64,000 nucleotides of DNA, from positions 1,736,001-1,800,000 of the forward strand of contig MSED01000015.1 in the NCBI GenBank assembly GCA_002099365.1, read 5' to 3'. Positions 22,223 to 33,231 of the stretch are shown here, piece after piece (position 1 is the first letter of the stretch; each line of letters opens with the position of its first letter). Under the pieces are notes generated by a model. That model was not told the DNA's origin. It worked only from the letters and a program-made list of their open reading frames with translations, and did no database searches. This DNA is from Phialophora verrucosa. Taxonomy: Eukaryota; Ascomycota; Eurotiomycetes; Chaetothyriales; Herpotrichiellaceae. The position numbers and the translations under genes are program-made.

Positions 22223-22687
22223 CTTGACTGGACTGGTCTGGTCTGGTCTGGTCTTAGTGCAGCGACTGGACGTGGACGTGGACGCGTGGGCCTGTAATTG
22301 ACGTACCGCGTACGTCGTGCGTGTGTAACATGACTGACGACACGCTTCATCATCCCCCCAACCCCGTTTCTCTCGATCGATATCCAGCGCACGCGAGGTG
22401 TTCGGATTCTAATTTCAATTTCAAGTGCAGTTGTACTGTAGTTGTGGTTGTGGCCGGTGACATTGATCTAAATTATACTTTCCACTCGTCGCTTGCTGCT
22501 GCTCGGCCGTGGCTGCAGAGGGGGGAAATCTCATCGTGGCAACAATAACGTTCCCAATTCATTCTACGTTTCGCTCCATCCTTCCCCATGGGTCTCCCGG
22601 CCTGTCGCTGATGCTGTCCATGACAAGGCCGACCCGGGCCAGCCAGCATGTAACGCTATCGCACCGTAAACTACCTCTCCATCTAAA
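22223..22687. other. Convergent intergenic region
   Basis: Region between the stops of ELP2 and the Jen1-like gene. It begins with a GGTCT tandem tract (22235-22254). No gene is seen. Confidence 0.55.
22235..22254. repeat. Pentanucleotide repeat (GGTCT)4
   Basis: Four exact copies of GGTCT just after the ELP2 stop codon. Confidence 0.85.
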
Positions 22688-24443
22688 TCACTGCTTCTCC
22701 GCCAGCTGCTCCGTCTGCACGACCTGCGCCTTGTCGTCACCCTGACTCTCCACGTCGACGCTCTTCCGCCTGATCTCCTCCTGCACGCCCGCAGGTTTGG
22801 CCAACTCGAACTTGGCGCCTCGTCTTTCGGGTCCAAACGCCGTGGTCACAGCAATACCTGCATTCATGGTGATTAGCTTTGAAATGCGAAGAAACGGTCG
22901 GTCTGTGGGTCGCTCGTCTTACCTGTTGCAATGATGGCGGTCGCCACGCCCATGGTCGGCCCATATGCCGGGGCCAGCTCTCCATCGACGGCTCTCACCA
23001 AGTTGTGTTCGGCAATCGCGTTGACAATCTGTGCCGACGGCGAAGAGATCATGTTTCCGAGTTGGTACGTGATTCCGGGGAAGGACGAGCGGAACGCCGG
23101 CGGCGAGAGTTCGTTCAGGTGAATAGGGATGACACCCCAGGCGCCTGTAGGAAGTGGCGGGTTAGAAATCCGAAGCGCCAGCGAATGAATGCCATAGTAG
23201 ACCAACACATACCTTGCACGAAGAATTGCATGAAGAAGCCCGTCGCAGAAAGGCTTCTTTCCGTCGTGGGCAGGATCCACGCCGGGATGAGGATGCCGGA
23301 TATGATGGCTGAGCAGACGATGGAACGACGTCTACCGAACCATTGCGAAATATAGCCGATGATGGTGCCTCCGACACAGGCGCCAGTCTTCATAATGATC
23401 GATGCACGGCTGGCGGCGCTGTTGTTGAGCTCCTTCTGCGTAAGCATAAACGTTGTGTAGCTGTCCTGGGACGTGTGGGAATAGTAGTTGAACCAGGTCA
23501 TGAGGATGATGCAGTAGATGGACATGCGCCACTCCTGGACCAGCATCTTGCGCGTTTCCACCCAGAATGCAGCGGCAGAGGACGTATGGCCCTTGCCGGC
23601 CCTCTTGGCATCGGTGAATTGTCTTGATTCAGGGAACAACAAACGAATGAGGCCCACGCCAATGGAGAGACCGGTGCCGATCCAGAACACGGTCTTCCAG
23701 GAGTCGGTGCTGCCGCCGACGCCGAGGTTGCAACATGCGGCGATGACATAACCGAGTGAGTAGCCCTGCTGAAGAATGCCGGACATCAAGCCACGGGCAT
23801 CGACCGGGCAGTTTTCGAGAGCCATTGCTATGGCATTGCCGTATACACCGCCCATCTGTAGAGAACACGGTTAGTGTTGGCCACTAGATTCTGTCGGATG
23901 GAATGCCAGAATAGCGCGAGATGGAGTACTCACGAAGAGACCGAAAAGGGAGCGGACAGCCAGGAATTGAGTAAAGGTGGCGCTGTAGATGGTTGCGACC
24001 TGCAACAGGCCGAGAATCAACATATTGACGACCATGGGATACTTCCGACCAAATTTGTCTCCTGCCAGTCCAAAGAAGGCAGCGCCAACTGAGCGAAGGA
24101 GCAAAGTCAATGTTATCGCCGTTGTAACGTTGGTTTTGGTAGTGTCGTAATACTTCGCAAGCTTGACTGTTTGGATCGACAGGGCGTGGAAGTCGAAGGC
24201 ATCGGCAGTCCATGCTGCCAGACCGACCAAGAAGAATAGCCAGTCTTTGGCGCTGAGTTGGGCGAACAGACTGATGGGGTTCCTCAACGGGCGTGGCGAT
24301 TGCCATTCACAGTAGGTTTCGCCGTAGTCGTTGGTGATCGCGACACGCTGCTTCCATTTGAAGAGATCGGACCAGGACTGCTTCGCCGTTGCCCACGTCC
24401 CTCGAACAATAGGGTCCGCAGGCGCATTAGTTGTCTCGGCCAT
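22688..24443 (-). CDS. JEN1: Jen1-type monocarboxylate/proton symporter (MFS)
   Basis: Four exons: 24443-23934, 23855-23213, 23144-22923 and 22857-22688, giving 514 residues. Introns of 78, 68 and 65 nt all have GTGAGT, GTATGT or GTAAGA donors and CAG acceptors. The N-terminal half has the MFS pattern DWLFFLVGLAAWTADAFDF...RSVGAAFFGLAGDKFGRKYP and MGGVYGNAIAMALENCP. The loop NYYSHTSQDSYTT fits the Jen family signature N-x-x-S/T-H-x-S/T-Q-D-x-x-x-T. That signature is reported for lactate/pyruvate transport by yeast Jen1p. Twelve TM segments are expected, with a plasma membrane location. The cytoplasmic C-tail is Lys/Glu-rich. The fungal family imports lactate, pyruvate, acetate or dicarboxylates, and which one cannot be read here. 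A TATA-like box lies about 122 bp upstream. The gene symbol is by family, and paralogues may exist. Confidence 0.9.
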
Positions 24444-25799
24444 ACTTGGGGACAACAGGGAAAGGTCAGGAGTGACGGTTAGGGTTGGGGTCTGTGGCAC
24501 TGCTAATGACAGATGAGAAGGCTGGAAGATAAGATATGTTGCACGACTCGGAGGGACACCGCGGCTTATATGGTTGCATCTCTATCGAGCAAGGATCGGA
24601 GGTGCCTTTGAGACGAGCAATCCCGAACTGACGACGGCAAAGCGAGACGGACATGATGAGCGACACGTTTGTAATTCCCGATCACTGCTAGTTGCGGATA
24701 GACGACGCGGTTGAACAAGGGCCACCAGAATGCAGTGTGGAGGGCGAGGGTGGGCTGACGAGGGTTACACATGCACGACGTAGAGAGGATCAGCATCTTG
24801 GCCGACAACCTACCTTCTCTGTGATTTCATGAAGTCGTTGACACTATCTCGCGTCTAGGGCCGCAGATAGAGCTCGTGTCGGACCAGCCACAAGCACATC
24901 TTGACCCCCTAGACAAGCATGGCCGAGTAATCTTGTAGCACGCCACCTAGCCAAGCCGTCCGACAGAAGCTGTCGGAATGCAATCGCTGATATTATCCTG
25001 CTGGGCCGATGTCACATCGGGCGGGTGCCGACCTGTGGGAAGGACGATGACCAAGGCGGGAACTATCGCGGACCTATCGTCTAGAGGCAGTAATCTGGGG
25101 TGCCGGGGGTCGATATGGTGGAGGATCTGCATTAGCAGCATACCAAGAGGACCAAGACACCGGGCGTCCTGGGCGGAGCTGGGCAGCATCATGTGGCTGC
25201 CACCGCGGGGTCACCCTCCTGGATCCGTGATGAGGTGGACGGAATGGAGGTCGTGGTATTGACAAGAGATTGTTCAGTTCAGTGAATGCACTGTAGCACC
25301 CAGCAGTGGTTGTTCTTGCGCCGTCGAGGACAGACGAAAGAAAGCGGAAAAGAGTTGATTGCGTTTGTGTGCGCCCGAGCAAGGCGGGAGGCTTGGCATG
25401 GGAAATCGTTGTTCCGGATTGTTCCGTGCATGTTCCATGCATGGCTCCCTCCGCTCTTTCGTGCTCCGCGATATTGTCGTGTCGTGTTACGATCTTCCCC
25501 AATGCTTCTAGAAGGTTGGGAAATACTGGCCTGCATGGATATGCAATGTAATATGGGAGCTTGACCTGAACGAGTCGCACGGGAAATGCCCGAGATACCC
25601 CGTATGGCAGTCCCTCCCTGCATGCCAAGTACTGTAACCCCTTCACTCTGCTTCGTCTACACCGGCTCCTTATCGTTTGTACTCTGCTTCGCGAGCATGC
25701 TTGAGTCTGCAATCGTCAGAGAAAGCTAGAGTCTCGTTTCCGAAATCGTCCGATGTGGACTCTCTTTGTCAGGAACCTAGCATCAGGAACGCTCTCACC
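24444..25799. other. Intergenic region of 1.36 kb
   Basis: Promoter side of the Jen1-like gene and 3' side of the phospholipase gene. Frames present (for example around 25074-25712) have no family resemblance. No gene or repeat is recognised. Confidence 0.5.
24565..24570 (-). promoter_or_regulatory. TATA-like element upstream of Jen1-like gene
   Basis: Minus-strand TATAAG in ACCATATAAGCCGC, 122-127 bp before the ATG at 24443. A TATA-containing promoter would fit a carbon-source-regulated permease. Confidence 0.4.
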
Positions 25800-28036
25800 C
25801 TATGCAGGAACTTCCCCAGAAGCTTCAGAAAGAGGTAAAATGCCAGCAGCCGCTGCTTCCCGTTTGGCTCTCTTCTTCAGCCACTGCTCCCTCAGCACAG
25901 TCTTGACCGTCTCCTCCCCGGCCTTGAAATTCGCGCAACACACCCTTACCAACATCTCCACCTGTTCGGGTGTCCACACAAGATTATACGAGCCCGAGAA
26001 CTTCGCGGTCGACGGGTCAAAGTCTGCCACTGCAGCCTGATTTGGCAGTAACGGGAGGTATATCATCGTTGACTCGTGCAGACAAGGTGGTGCAGGTGGA
26101 TTCGTTACCGTGTGCCCGTACGAGTCGATAACCTCGCCTGGTCTGTCAATCAAGATGGAGCCGTCGTAGATCTGTGCATACAGCCCCTGGAACTGATCGG
26201 GACTCGTCGGGTCGGTGCCAGCCTTGAGCTCCGGATACCGCTTGGTGAATTTGAGGCATCTTCGACTGGCGATTTGGTCGACGCGTTCCTGGAAAGTGCC
26301 CTTCAACACGTCGCTGGAAGCGTCCATATTCAAGATGACATCGACGTTCCGCCGAGGATGGAGCATGACATATGTCGGGCAGTTATTGTCCATTCCAGAG
26401 TCGATGAGGTGGATACGTGGCGAGTTCTCAATCGGCGGTGACGGGGTGTCCTTGTCCTCGCCCTTGCTCAAGTGGAACATGAAATTATGTTCGTTGACCG
26501 CATGCAGAGGATGGTGCGCTTGAAACTCCTCCGTACCTTTCTCACCCCACATCCGCGCAATACCTTTGGCCATGTCGTTGATCGAGTTGCCGATAAACCC
26601 CGGTGGGAGGCTTCGTTTGATGGTCGCAAGGTACGACGTCAACGGCCCTGCAGGCGCACTCGTGCATAGTCCCAGCAGCAACGCCAAAGATTGCTCGGGA
26701 ATCTGCATGGTGTCTCGACCCTTCTCGAACGGCCTGCCAAACGCCCACGTAGGACACCATGCTGCCAACTCATCGCAGCCAACCTCGATGGGCGAAATCT
26801 CAAACCAATTGAACCACGCATCAGGTGCTTCCTCATGCTCCTTGGCTCCGGGGTCTGCATCTTTGAAAGGGTGTTCTTTATCAACCCAGTCCTTCCACGG
26901 CCTTTCATGCCGGATCGCCGTGAGTATCGGTAAAGGCTCTTTGCCATCAATGAGATGGGAATTTGCTGACGACCACTTGAACCACTGCTCGTGCTGGCCT
27001 GCTACCTCCCTCTTGACAGTGGAACTATTCCCAGGCAGTCCAGGCGGCTCCAAACTCGGATCATGCACCAGGAAAAGATGCCCGGTAGTGAAGACCGAGT
27101 ACAGATCCATCGCCACGGTCGACAGCCCTGATCGATGCTTCTGCACCAACGGACCCAGCGTTTTGGATGGTCCGCCCGGCGCATGCAACACCTCCCGGAT
27201 CGCCTCTGGCGACAATGGATGATGGGGATGCAATCTCTGCTTGCAATGCTGGATCACTGCGTCCATACTGGTCCCAGCCCAAGTATAGTACGCGGCCAAA
27301 CTCCAGCAACTACCACTCACCCCCGTCACGTACGTCAACAGGTCCCACAAGCCCGAGCGTTTCATTTCTTCGCCATACCCCAACATGCCAATCATGGCTC
27401 TGTACCCGCCCCCTGAACCGCCAAACGCCACAACGGGCACATCATCGACATGCACATCTGCAGGATCAAGATCAAGATACCGGCAGAAAGCTTCACGGAC
27501 TTTGACTTTCCTCACGTCTCGGAACCGCGTTTCTTCCGGAGCGAGCTCGAAACCTCTTCTTATCGTGGCCGATTTGGCAATCTCAGGGTGCCGGCTCGTA
27601 TCCCTCAAGTCCTTGGTGATGGTGGCCTCGACTTTCAGAGCGGCCTTGATGATCGAGATATCCGCGATGGCCTCGGGAAAGGCGGGCACGACCGTCTTGT
27701 TCCAGAACGACCTGAGTTTCCCCTTTACCTTGGTGTGTGCACCAGAAGAGCCGGCCGACGACGAGGACGGCGGTCTCTCGTTGCCAGCGTCGACCGTACC
27801 GTCACCGGCACCTCCTTCTTCTCCTCCCCCATGTGGCATTCCTGGCTCGTCTTCGGCGAGATGGCTCAAATCGAGCCGTCGTCTGTCGTCTGGGTAGTGC
27901 TGGCAAAGGATCGACTGTTCGTACTCTTGCTGCTCCGCCGTCTCCGAGGTGCGTTGGTTCCTGAAGCGCACGTTAGGATCATAAGATCAACGCCGACTGT
28001 TTTGTAACCTCGGACGCACGGTGAGGTAGTAGCCAT
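25800..28036 (-). CDS. Cytosolic phospholipase A2-like lipase (PLA2c/lysophospholipase catalytic domain)
   Basis: Two exons: a 17-nt first exon 28036-28020 and the main exon 27960-25800, 725 residues. The main frame lacks a usable ATG near its start and meets a TGA upstream. The 59-nt intron 27961-28019 (GTGCGT...CTAAC...TTCAG) restores ATG in frame. The oxyanion-hole glycines are GGSGGGYRAM at residues 186-195. The nucleophile is S221 in GVSGSCW, and the catalytic Asp is D526 in LIDSGMDNNCP. This Ser-Asp dyad defines the cPLA2/PLB superfamily. No signal peptide, GPI signal or C2 domain is seen, so it is probably a cytosolic enzyme rather than a secreted phospholipase B. It would hydrolyse acyl esters of glycerophospholipids. 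About 100 N-terminal residues are low-complexity. Confidence 0.9.
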
Positions 28037-28529
28037 AGCGCCTCGAGCAATGTTCGTTTCGTTTTCTCCTCCCTCTCTCACCTTTGCTCTGTTCACTTTC
28101 GAAGTTCCTTCATTTCATGCATTATCGATACTCATTACTCACCCGCGGCGATGGAACCGCAACTCAGGACCATTAGCAATTCATCCAGAGCATCTCGGCC
28201 CGCGAATATGGGTCGATGCTGGACACGTTCAAGGCTGAGCCCAACCAGCGAATAAGGCACGCGCCTTGCTGAGCGTGCTCTCATCCAACAAATAGATGGG
28301 CGAGAAAGGCCCTCGTCTGTCCAATGATGGTGGACACGTGCATGAATCGGGAGCTTTGAAGAGTTGGAGTACGAGGTACTCTCAACCAGCATTCGACTTG
28401 ATAGCACCGTTTCGTCATCGTCGCCAAATCAGTCCGCTTGTTGCAAGTATGAAGCTCTAAATCTATGTTTATGTCTTCGTCCCAGAGGAGATGCATCTTG
28501 ACATGGTGAAGCCAGGACAGGCACCACCG
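28037..28529. other. Intergenic region
   Basis: Upstream of the phospholipase gene and downstream of the T5orf172 gene. No gene or repeat is seen. Confidence 0.5.
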
Positions 28530-29888
28530 CTAATAATACTGTGACTGCTCGGGCAGAGGCTGCTGTCTCTCCGCCCAGCCAACCCACCGTCTCACGACCT
28601 CATCCACACCTTTTAATCCCTCCTTGGTCGCGTCGATCTCGAACCACTCTCGATGCTCGCGCCCACACTGCTCGCACGCGTTTTTGACAACCCTCTTACC
28701 TGCGAGCTCCAAGTGGATCAGTCGTTCGACTTTGTGAACGTGTGCCGTCTTTCTGCTCGCTCCCGGACTTGCTGATCCTGAAGCCGAGTTGTTGCCGCTA
28801 CGAGGATAGTATCGAATCAGAGTTATGTTTTGGCCACATTGCTTTGTCCACTGAGTCATCCGTCTATGGACATTTGCCGCGCGACCAATTTTCAGAGTGA
28901 TCGTGCGTCTCTGAAGAGCTTTGCTTGACGGACGATGAACAGACGCGTAGCGAGCGAGCGCTTGAGTCCTTCTTTGGGCGTGGAACTCGTCATCGTCATC
29001 CAGCAGAGACGAAGCTGTTTCATCATCCGGTTTGGAGACCTCAGACTCGGGGGTCAGCCAGAAGATATAGATGTATCCGGCCTCATCCGTGGTGGAAACC
29101 GGACGCGACAGCTCGGCGAGTAATGCGGAGGTCGTTTGTGGTGACAGATTGGAGGGTATAAGTGATAGGAGCGTTTGTGTCTGGGACTGTGCTGGACTCG
29201 GCTTCGGCCGAGTTGGTACGCTGCTGGAAAATTGCCGCATCTCAGGCCGTACGGCCAGTGGTGACTCGGTTGTACGTATGTGAGGTCGAGGGCGTCTGTT
29301 CCCGTCGTCTCTCCGGATCCGCGCAGGAGGCAAATCGTCATCGTCAGCCTGTATGCAACACGCCCAAGAGAGTTTTACGTTCGATCGTGGAGGCGGAGAT
29401 CGGGGTTTTGGTTGTCTGTGGTACACAATCTCCTCTGGCACTGTCATCAGTGGACTCTGCATCTGGTTCCAGCCCGCCGGCAGGGTGTCCCTCCGCTTCG
29501 TGCCCGCTATCTGGCGTTGGTGTTGTCGCTTCCTTTTCTCTGGAACGTTCTCGTCCAACTCGAGTATTCCCACCTGTTCGACAAGGCTATCGATGCTCGA
29601 CCTCTCTTTTAACGGATGCAAGCTGGTTCGTCCATCCTGCGCAGCAGCCAATTGCTCTGCCTGGTCTTTGTGCTGCCAGCAGTAGAAAGCTGCCGCATGT
29701 TGTTCATCCAGTACCGCAAGCACTCCATTACCTCGACTCGGAGAGGGCGCGGGCGAGTTCTTCGGTGAAGCGGCAAGCGATCTTCGACACGGTCTTCCAG
29801 TCGAGGTGATACCCTTGCATGTAGTCGCTGGATTCTTCGAGTCAGAACGAGGGAGCAGGGATTCCGGAGTCCGCCCGCTGAAGGACAT
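28530..29888 (-). CDS. T5orf172/DUF1766 (GIY-YIG-like) domain protein
   Basis: Intronless, 452 residues, ATG at 29888. The first 260 residues are mostly disordered, with a Cys-containing stretch near the start (CKGITSTGRPCRRSL, then a FYCWQHKDQA motif). This pairs as a small C...C...C-x-x-H zinc-type module seen in this fungal family. The C-terminal third has GYIYIFWLT, then LKIGRAANVHRRMTQW and KVERLIHLEL...CGREHREWFEI. This is the T5orf172 fold, related to GIY-YIG nucleases: GYIY corresponds to GIY, KIG to YIG, and the Arg in NVHRR to the catalytic Arg. S. pombe mug113 belongs to the same family. A role in DNA binding or cleavage is family inference only. Confidence 0.85.
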   Translation of the reverse strand: MSFSGRTPESLLPRSDSKNPATTCKGITSTGRPCRRSLAASPKNSPAPSPSRGNGVLAVLDEQHAAAFYCWQHKDQAEQLAAAQDGRTSLHPLKERSSIDSLVEQVGILELDENVPEKRKRQHQRQIAGTKRRDTLPAGWNQMQSPLMTVPEEIVYHRQPKPRSPPPRSNVKLSWACCIQADDDDLPPARIRRDDGNRRPRPHIRTTESPLAVRPEMRQFSSSVPTRPKPSPAQSQTQTLLSLIPSNLSPQTTSALLAELSRPVSTTDEAGYIYIFWLTPESEVSKPDDETASSLLDDDDEFHAQRRTQALARYASVHRPSSKALQRRTITLKIGRAANVHRRMTQWTKQCGQNITLIRYYPRSGNNSASGSASPGASRKTAHVHKVERLIHLELAGKRVVKNACEQCGREHREWFEIDATKEGLKGVDEVVRRWVGWAERQQPLPEQSQYY

Positions 29889-30490
29889 GTTGGGTCTATA
29901 TGGTTAGCACATAAAGTAATAGGTATTGTTAGAAGGTAGAAAGTAGAAGAGAAAGGCGTCGGGCGATTGCAAGGACTGAAGCTCCGTTCATCTGCAACTC
30001 AACCGGCGACAAGTCACCTTGTAGTCACTAGCATTCGTGACATTGGCAAAGGTAAGAAACGAGTGGCAGCGTGTTGACAGCTCAAGGGAAGCTGAAAGTC
30101 GAGGAACGCGCGCGTCGATTGGTGATTCTTCCAGGCACCCAGTGGCTGGCGATATGGTCAACTGGTGGTGAGTGGGTGAGTGGGTAATCAGTGGGTAGTC
30201 AGTGGGTAGTCAGTGAGGTGGCTGGGAAGGCTGGACGGGGCTGTGTGGATTCTAGCCTCGTCGCAGCATAGCCAATGCACAGCGACGTTGAATTATCCCC
30301 AGGCCACAACGGAGAGATCATCATGAACTGCGCATAAACAGTCTGAATTCTGTGTGTGGGGGTGGATAGTATGCTCCTATTCACGATATGATATTCCGTA
30401 ATTCTCAAATTACTGTACGCCGCGCAAACCGTCAACGATCAGGGTATCTTTAGGATTTTGGCAAACAAATGGCAACACGCGGTGGCATGG
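29889..30490. other. Intergenic region with GTGGGTAGTCA tandem repeat
   Basis: Lies between the start of the T5orf172 gene and the stop of the coiled-coil gene. It contains an 11-bp tandem repeat at 30171-30211. No gene is seen. Confidence 0.5.
30171..30211. repeat. 11-bp tandem repeat (AGTGGGTAGTC), about 3.7 copies
   Basis: AGTGGGTG (30171), AGTGGGTAATC (30179), AGTGGGTAGTC (30190) and AGTGGGTAGTC (30201) follow directly, in the T5orf172 gene promoter region. Confidence 0.8.
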
Positions 30491-31774
30491 TCATAACGAC
30501 AACTTAAGTCCGTTGATGAAATCCATAGCATCGTCCTGCGCGCTTTCCAGTACGGCAATCCGTTGCTTCAAGGCCGCTGACTCTATCTTCATCACCCCGA
30601 CCACGTCCCATGCGTCCGACGGTCTCATGCCGTGACACCTCGGGCAATCGACTCTCGCCGGCGTGTCGGACGATTCGAGTGACGTCGCATGCGATGGTGC
30701 GATCGACAACTGCTCTGAGAAGACGCTGACCACTGAACTCACTTCTGAGCCAGCCTCAGATTCTCCTGACGTCGAGACGTCGGACGAGCGATTGCGGCGG
30801 TACTTTGGACGAGGGCTGGCATCTTGGTCCTGTGCAACCATCTTGATGCTTTGCTGGTGCGACTCGAGTGATGACCGTTGTGCCTCCAACTGCGCCCTCA
30901 TCTCCGTGATTAACTTCTCCTGCTCCGCCGCTCGTTCGGCCATTTCTTGTAGTTGGAGTTTCAGGTGCTCGTTCCTCGTCTCCGCAGCCTCCAATTCGTC
31001 GGCCTGGACATTTTTCGTCGAATTGACTGCACGTAGCGACTGACGCTGTTCTCGATGGGCCAACTGAAAGCGGCGTATCGTTCCCTCGGCGTTTTGCTGG
31101 AGATTTTTGAAGGCGGCGGGCGAAAACTCGTCCGGCCGGCCATGTGGGAACAGGGCCTCGTCAACGTCAAGCTGAGCAAGTTCGTCCATGTCCTCGGGAG
31201 ACGACAGAGTAGTCGTACTCCTCCGGAAGATGTTGAACTTTGACATGGTTGACGATGTCTGCCCCGATGAAGTGGATTTCAACTGGGGTCGTCTCGTCAA
31301 GGCGTCCAACGAGTCGCGACTCGAGGAGAAGAGCTCTTCAGTTGTGCCAACCTCCTCGACGGGATCTAGCTTCTCTTTCTGTGGAGACGGGACGAGCCCG
31401 ATATTCACTGGAGCAGATGACCCTCCTTCCAACCAAGCCGCTAGACCGCCAGATCTCCTTTTGGTGGGTGGTTGCGACCGCCCGTGAATAGCGAATTCCT
31501 CTGCTTCTGCGGGCGTGACTCTTTCTGGGGACAGCGAGCGCGTGCTTCCAGGCCGCAGGAAAGAAAATGCGGAGGATCGGGTTGGAGAGGAAGACTGCGT
31601 TCGAGTGAAGAGTGGTGGGAGGTCAACGGCGGTTCTAGATCGTTGATGTCCTCTGGTAGCCGGCGGAGGCGGGAGTGATAAAGGGGAATTGTCTTGGTCG
31701 AAATCAAATGGCAACTGGCGTGGGTTTGGATGTGCCAGGGCTCCAAACCCTTGATTAAACATGTCTTGTGACAT
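30491..31774 (-). CDS. Uncharacterised coiled-coil protein with C-terminal CxxC motif
   Basis: Intronless, 427 residues, ATG at 31774. The N-terminal half is Pro/Ser-rich and disordered, including LAAWLEGGSSAPVNIGLVPS, which reads like a conserved short motif. Residues about 225-310 form a strong coiled coil (FQLAHREQRQSLRAV..., then LEAAETRNEHLKLQLQEMAERAAEQEKL). Near the C-terminus is CPRCHGMRPSDAWDVVGVM followed by a second short helix (ALKQRIAVLESAQDDAMDFINGL). The CPRC pair could bind metal only if other ligands join it. I do not recognise the family. It is probably a cytoskeletal or scaffold-type fungal protein by composition, which is a guess. Confidence 0.8.
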   Translation of the reverse strand: MSQDMFNQGFGALAHPNPRQLPFDFDQDNSPLSLPPPPATRGHQRSRTAVDLPPLFTRTQSSSPTRSSAFSFLRPGSTRSLSPERVTPAEAEEFAIHGRSQPPTKRRSGGLAAWLEGGSSAPVNIGLVPSPQKEKLDPVEEVGTTEELFSSSRDSLDALTRRPQLKSTSSGQTSSTMSKFNIFRRSTTTLSSPEDMDELAQLDVDEALFPHGRPDEFSPAAFKNLQQNAEGTIRRFQLAHREQRQSLRAVNSTKNVQADELEAAETRNEHLKLQLQEMAERAAEQEKLITEMRAQLEAQRSSLESHQQSIKMVAQDQDASPRPKYRRNRSSDVSTSGESEAGSEVSSVVSVFSEQLSIAPSHATSLESSDTPARVDCPRCHGMRPSDAWDVVGVMKIESAALKQRIAVLESAQDDAMDFINGLKLSL

Positions 31775-32429
31775 GGCGCCGAATGATGCAATAAGATCGT
31801 TGTTGGCCGAACCGGATCGTGGGAGCCAAGGGTCTGTGCAAGATAGGAAACCGAATCAGCAGATCAACCCTTCTTCTTGAGGTTGGTCCGGGCTCAGAAG
31901 CAAAGCTTGCGACTGGAACCACTTCAACTTGAAAAAAGGATGTCGCCGTTCAAGGTTCGTTCGACACTGCTCAGTGTCTTGATCGGGTATTGAAGTGGAC
32001 TGACTGGGTACGAGTACTGAAGGGTGCCCCGCCGCCAAAGCCACGGGAGAGCAGTCTGACAGCTGCAGTGGTACGTGCGTCAGGGCCAGTGCGAGCACGG
32101 TGCAAGTGTTGCAAAGATAGCAGCTGCTGAGTGACGGAAGGATTGCAAGATGAACCGAGCGAAACTGTGCAGGAAGACCGGCCTTTCTATTTCCTCGCAC
32201 GATCCGTAGGTCAAGGGTGAAATCAGCGTGGTTGGAACTTGAAACAGACGTGTCTCGCTGGCCCAGGCGGGGTCGGGCTCGGCTATCTCAAGCCACGCGA
32301 GGCTGGAACGCCACCTAACCACTGTCCCACCACGCCCACCTAATTAAAGCGCGTTTCGTTGCTCCACCAGAACGCGACCCCTCCGGTTTTGGCGGCGCGC
32401 GAGTCGTGTCCGCCCAGCCTCCTTCATTC
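31775..32429. other. Intergenic region
   Basis: Contains TACGAGTA at 32009-32016. Several short frames show no recognisable product. Confidence 0.5.
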
Positions 32430-33231
32430 CTACATCATCAACATCAGAATCCCGGGCAGCAACGTGGCCATGAGCAAGACAAGCGCCGGGAAGCTCAGAC
32501 GGGCGGCCGCTCCAGACTCTGATGAACTGCCTGACGCCGCCGCACTCGTGGTCGCCGTCGCCTCTGAAGTGGAGCTTGCACCTTGTCCTCCCGAGTCTGT
32601 CGGCGTCGCAGAAGTCGTTCCTGGAGATGCACTGCCAGTTGCATCTGCAACTTGTCCGCATTGTGATGCCTTGAGGCTCTCAGCTCAAGCACACCCTCTC
32701 TTGCGAAAGGAGGCACCACTTACCGTGGCATAGTCCTCCCAAAGATTTGCCCCCGAGGTGCACACATTCGCAGGGTCTGGTTCCTGCAACTTGCCAGGCG
32801 CGTAACCCTGTTCACAACAGAATGGCAATGTCGGTGGAATGTTTGTTCCGCCGATGTCAAAGTACACCCAACTGGAGTCGGCGCAAATGGGACAGTTCAA
32901 AACCGGCTGGGAACATTCTGGTCCACCTGCGAGTGCCATTCAGCAGCTGAGCCGACAGGAAGAAGAAAAAGCTCAAGGCCTCACCAATTGGACAGCAGAT
33001 GAACGACGTGAACTGGCCGCTGTTGCTATCGAACTCGTAACCGTCTGGGCAGCACCATTTCTCCAGGAAGATGTTCGATCCCTCGGGGCATCTGTAATTG
33101 CTCCCATCCCAAGCCGCGTTGCCCGCGATGCCAGGCTGGATACTCCGCTTGTGAAGAGGACTGCCGACGCCGGAGCCGGTGGCTAGACCTGCCAGAAAGG
33201 AGGACGTGAGTGAAGCAATAAGAGCCAGCAT
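32430..33231 (-). CDS. Secreted Cys-rich protein with predicted GPI anchor
   Basis: Three exons: 33231-32985, 32917-32724 and 32669-32430, giving 226 residues. Introns of 67 and 54 nt have GTGAGG and GTAAGT donors. Residues 1-22 are a signal peptide, followed by a Kex2-type KR at 28-29. The mature part has 12 cysteines, including three CC pairs (KWCC, FICC, PFCC) in repeated CCP/CCE settings. About 55 Ser/Thr/Ala-rich residues follow, then a terminal hydrophobic stretch (LSFPALVLLMATLLPGILMLMM), which fits a GPI signal. The likely location is the outer plasma membrane or cell wall. The Cys pattern does not match CFEM (eight Cys in a fixed spacing). The family is unknown. An effector-like or adhesive role is possible but unproven. 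A TATAAA lies about 90 bp upstream. Confidence 0.8.

Noticed and set aside
25074..25712. 212-codon minus-strand frame
   Set aside because: Low-complexity, Arg/Pro/Ser-rich reading with no motif and no splice partners.
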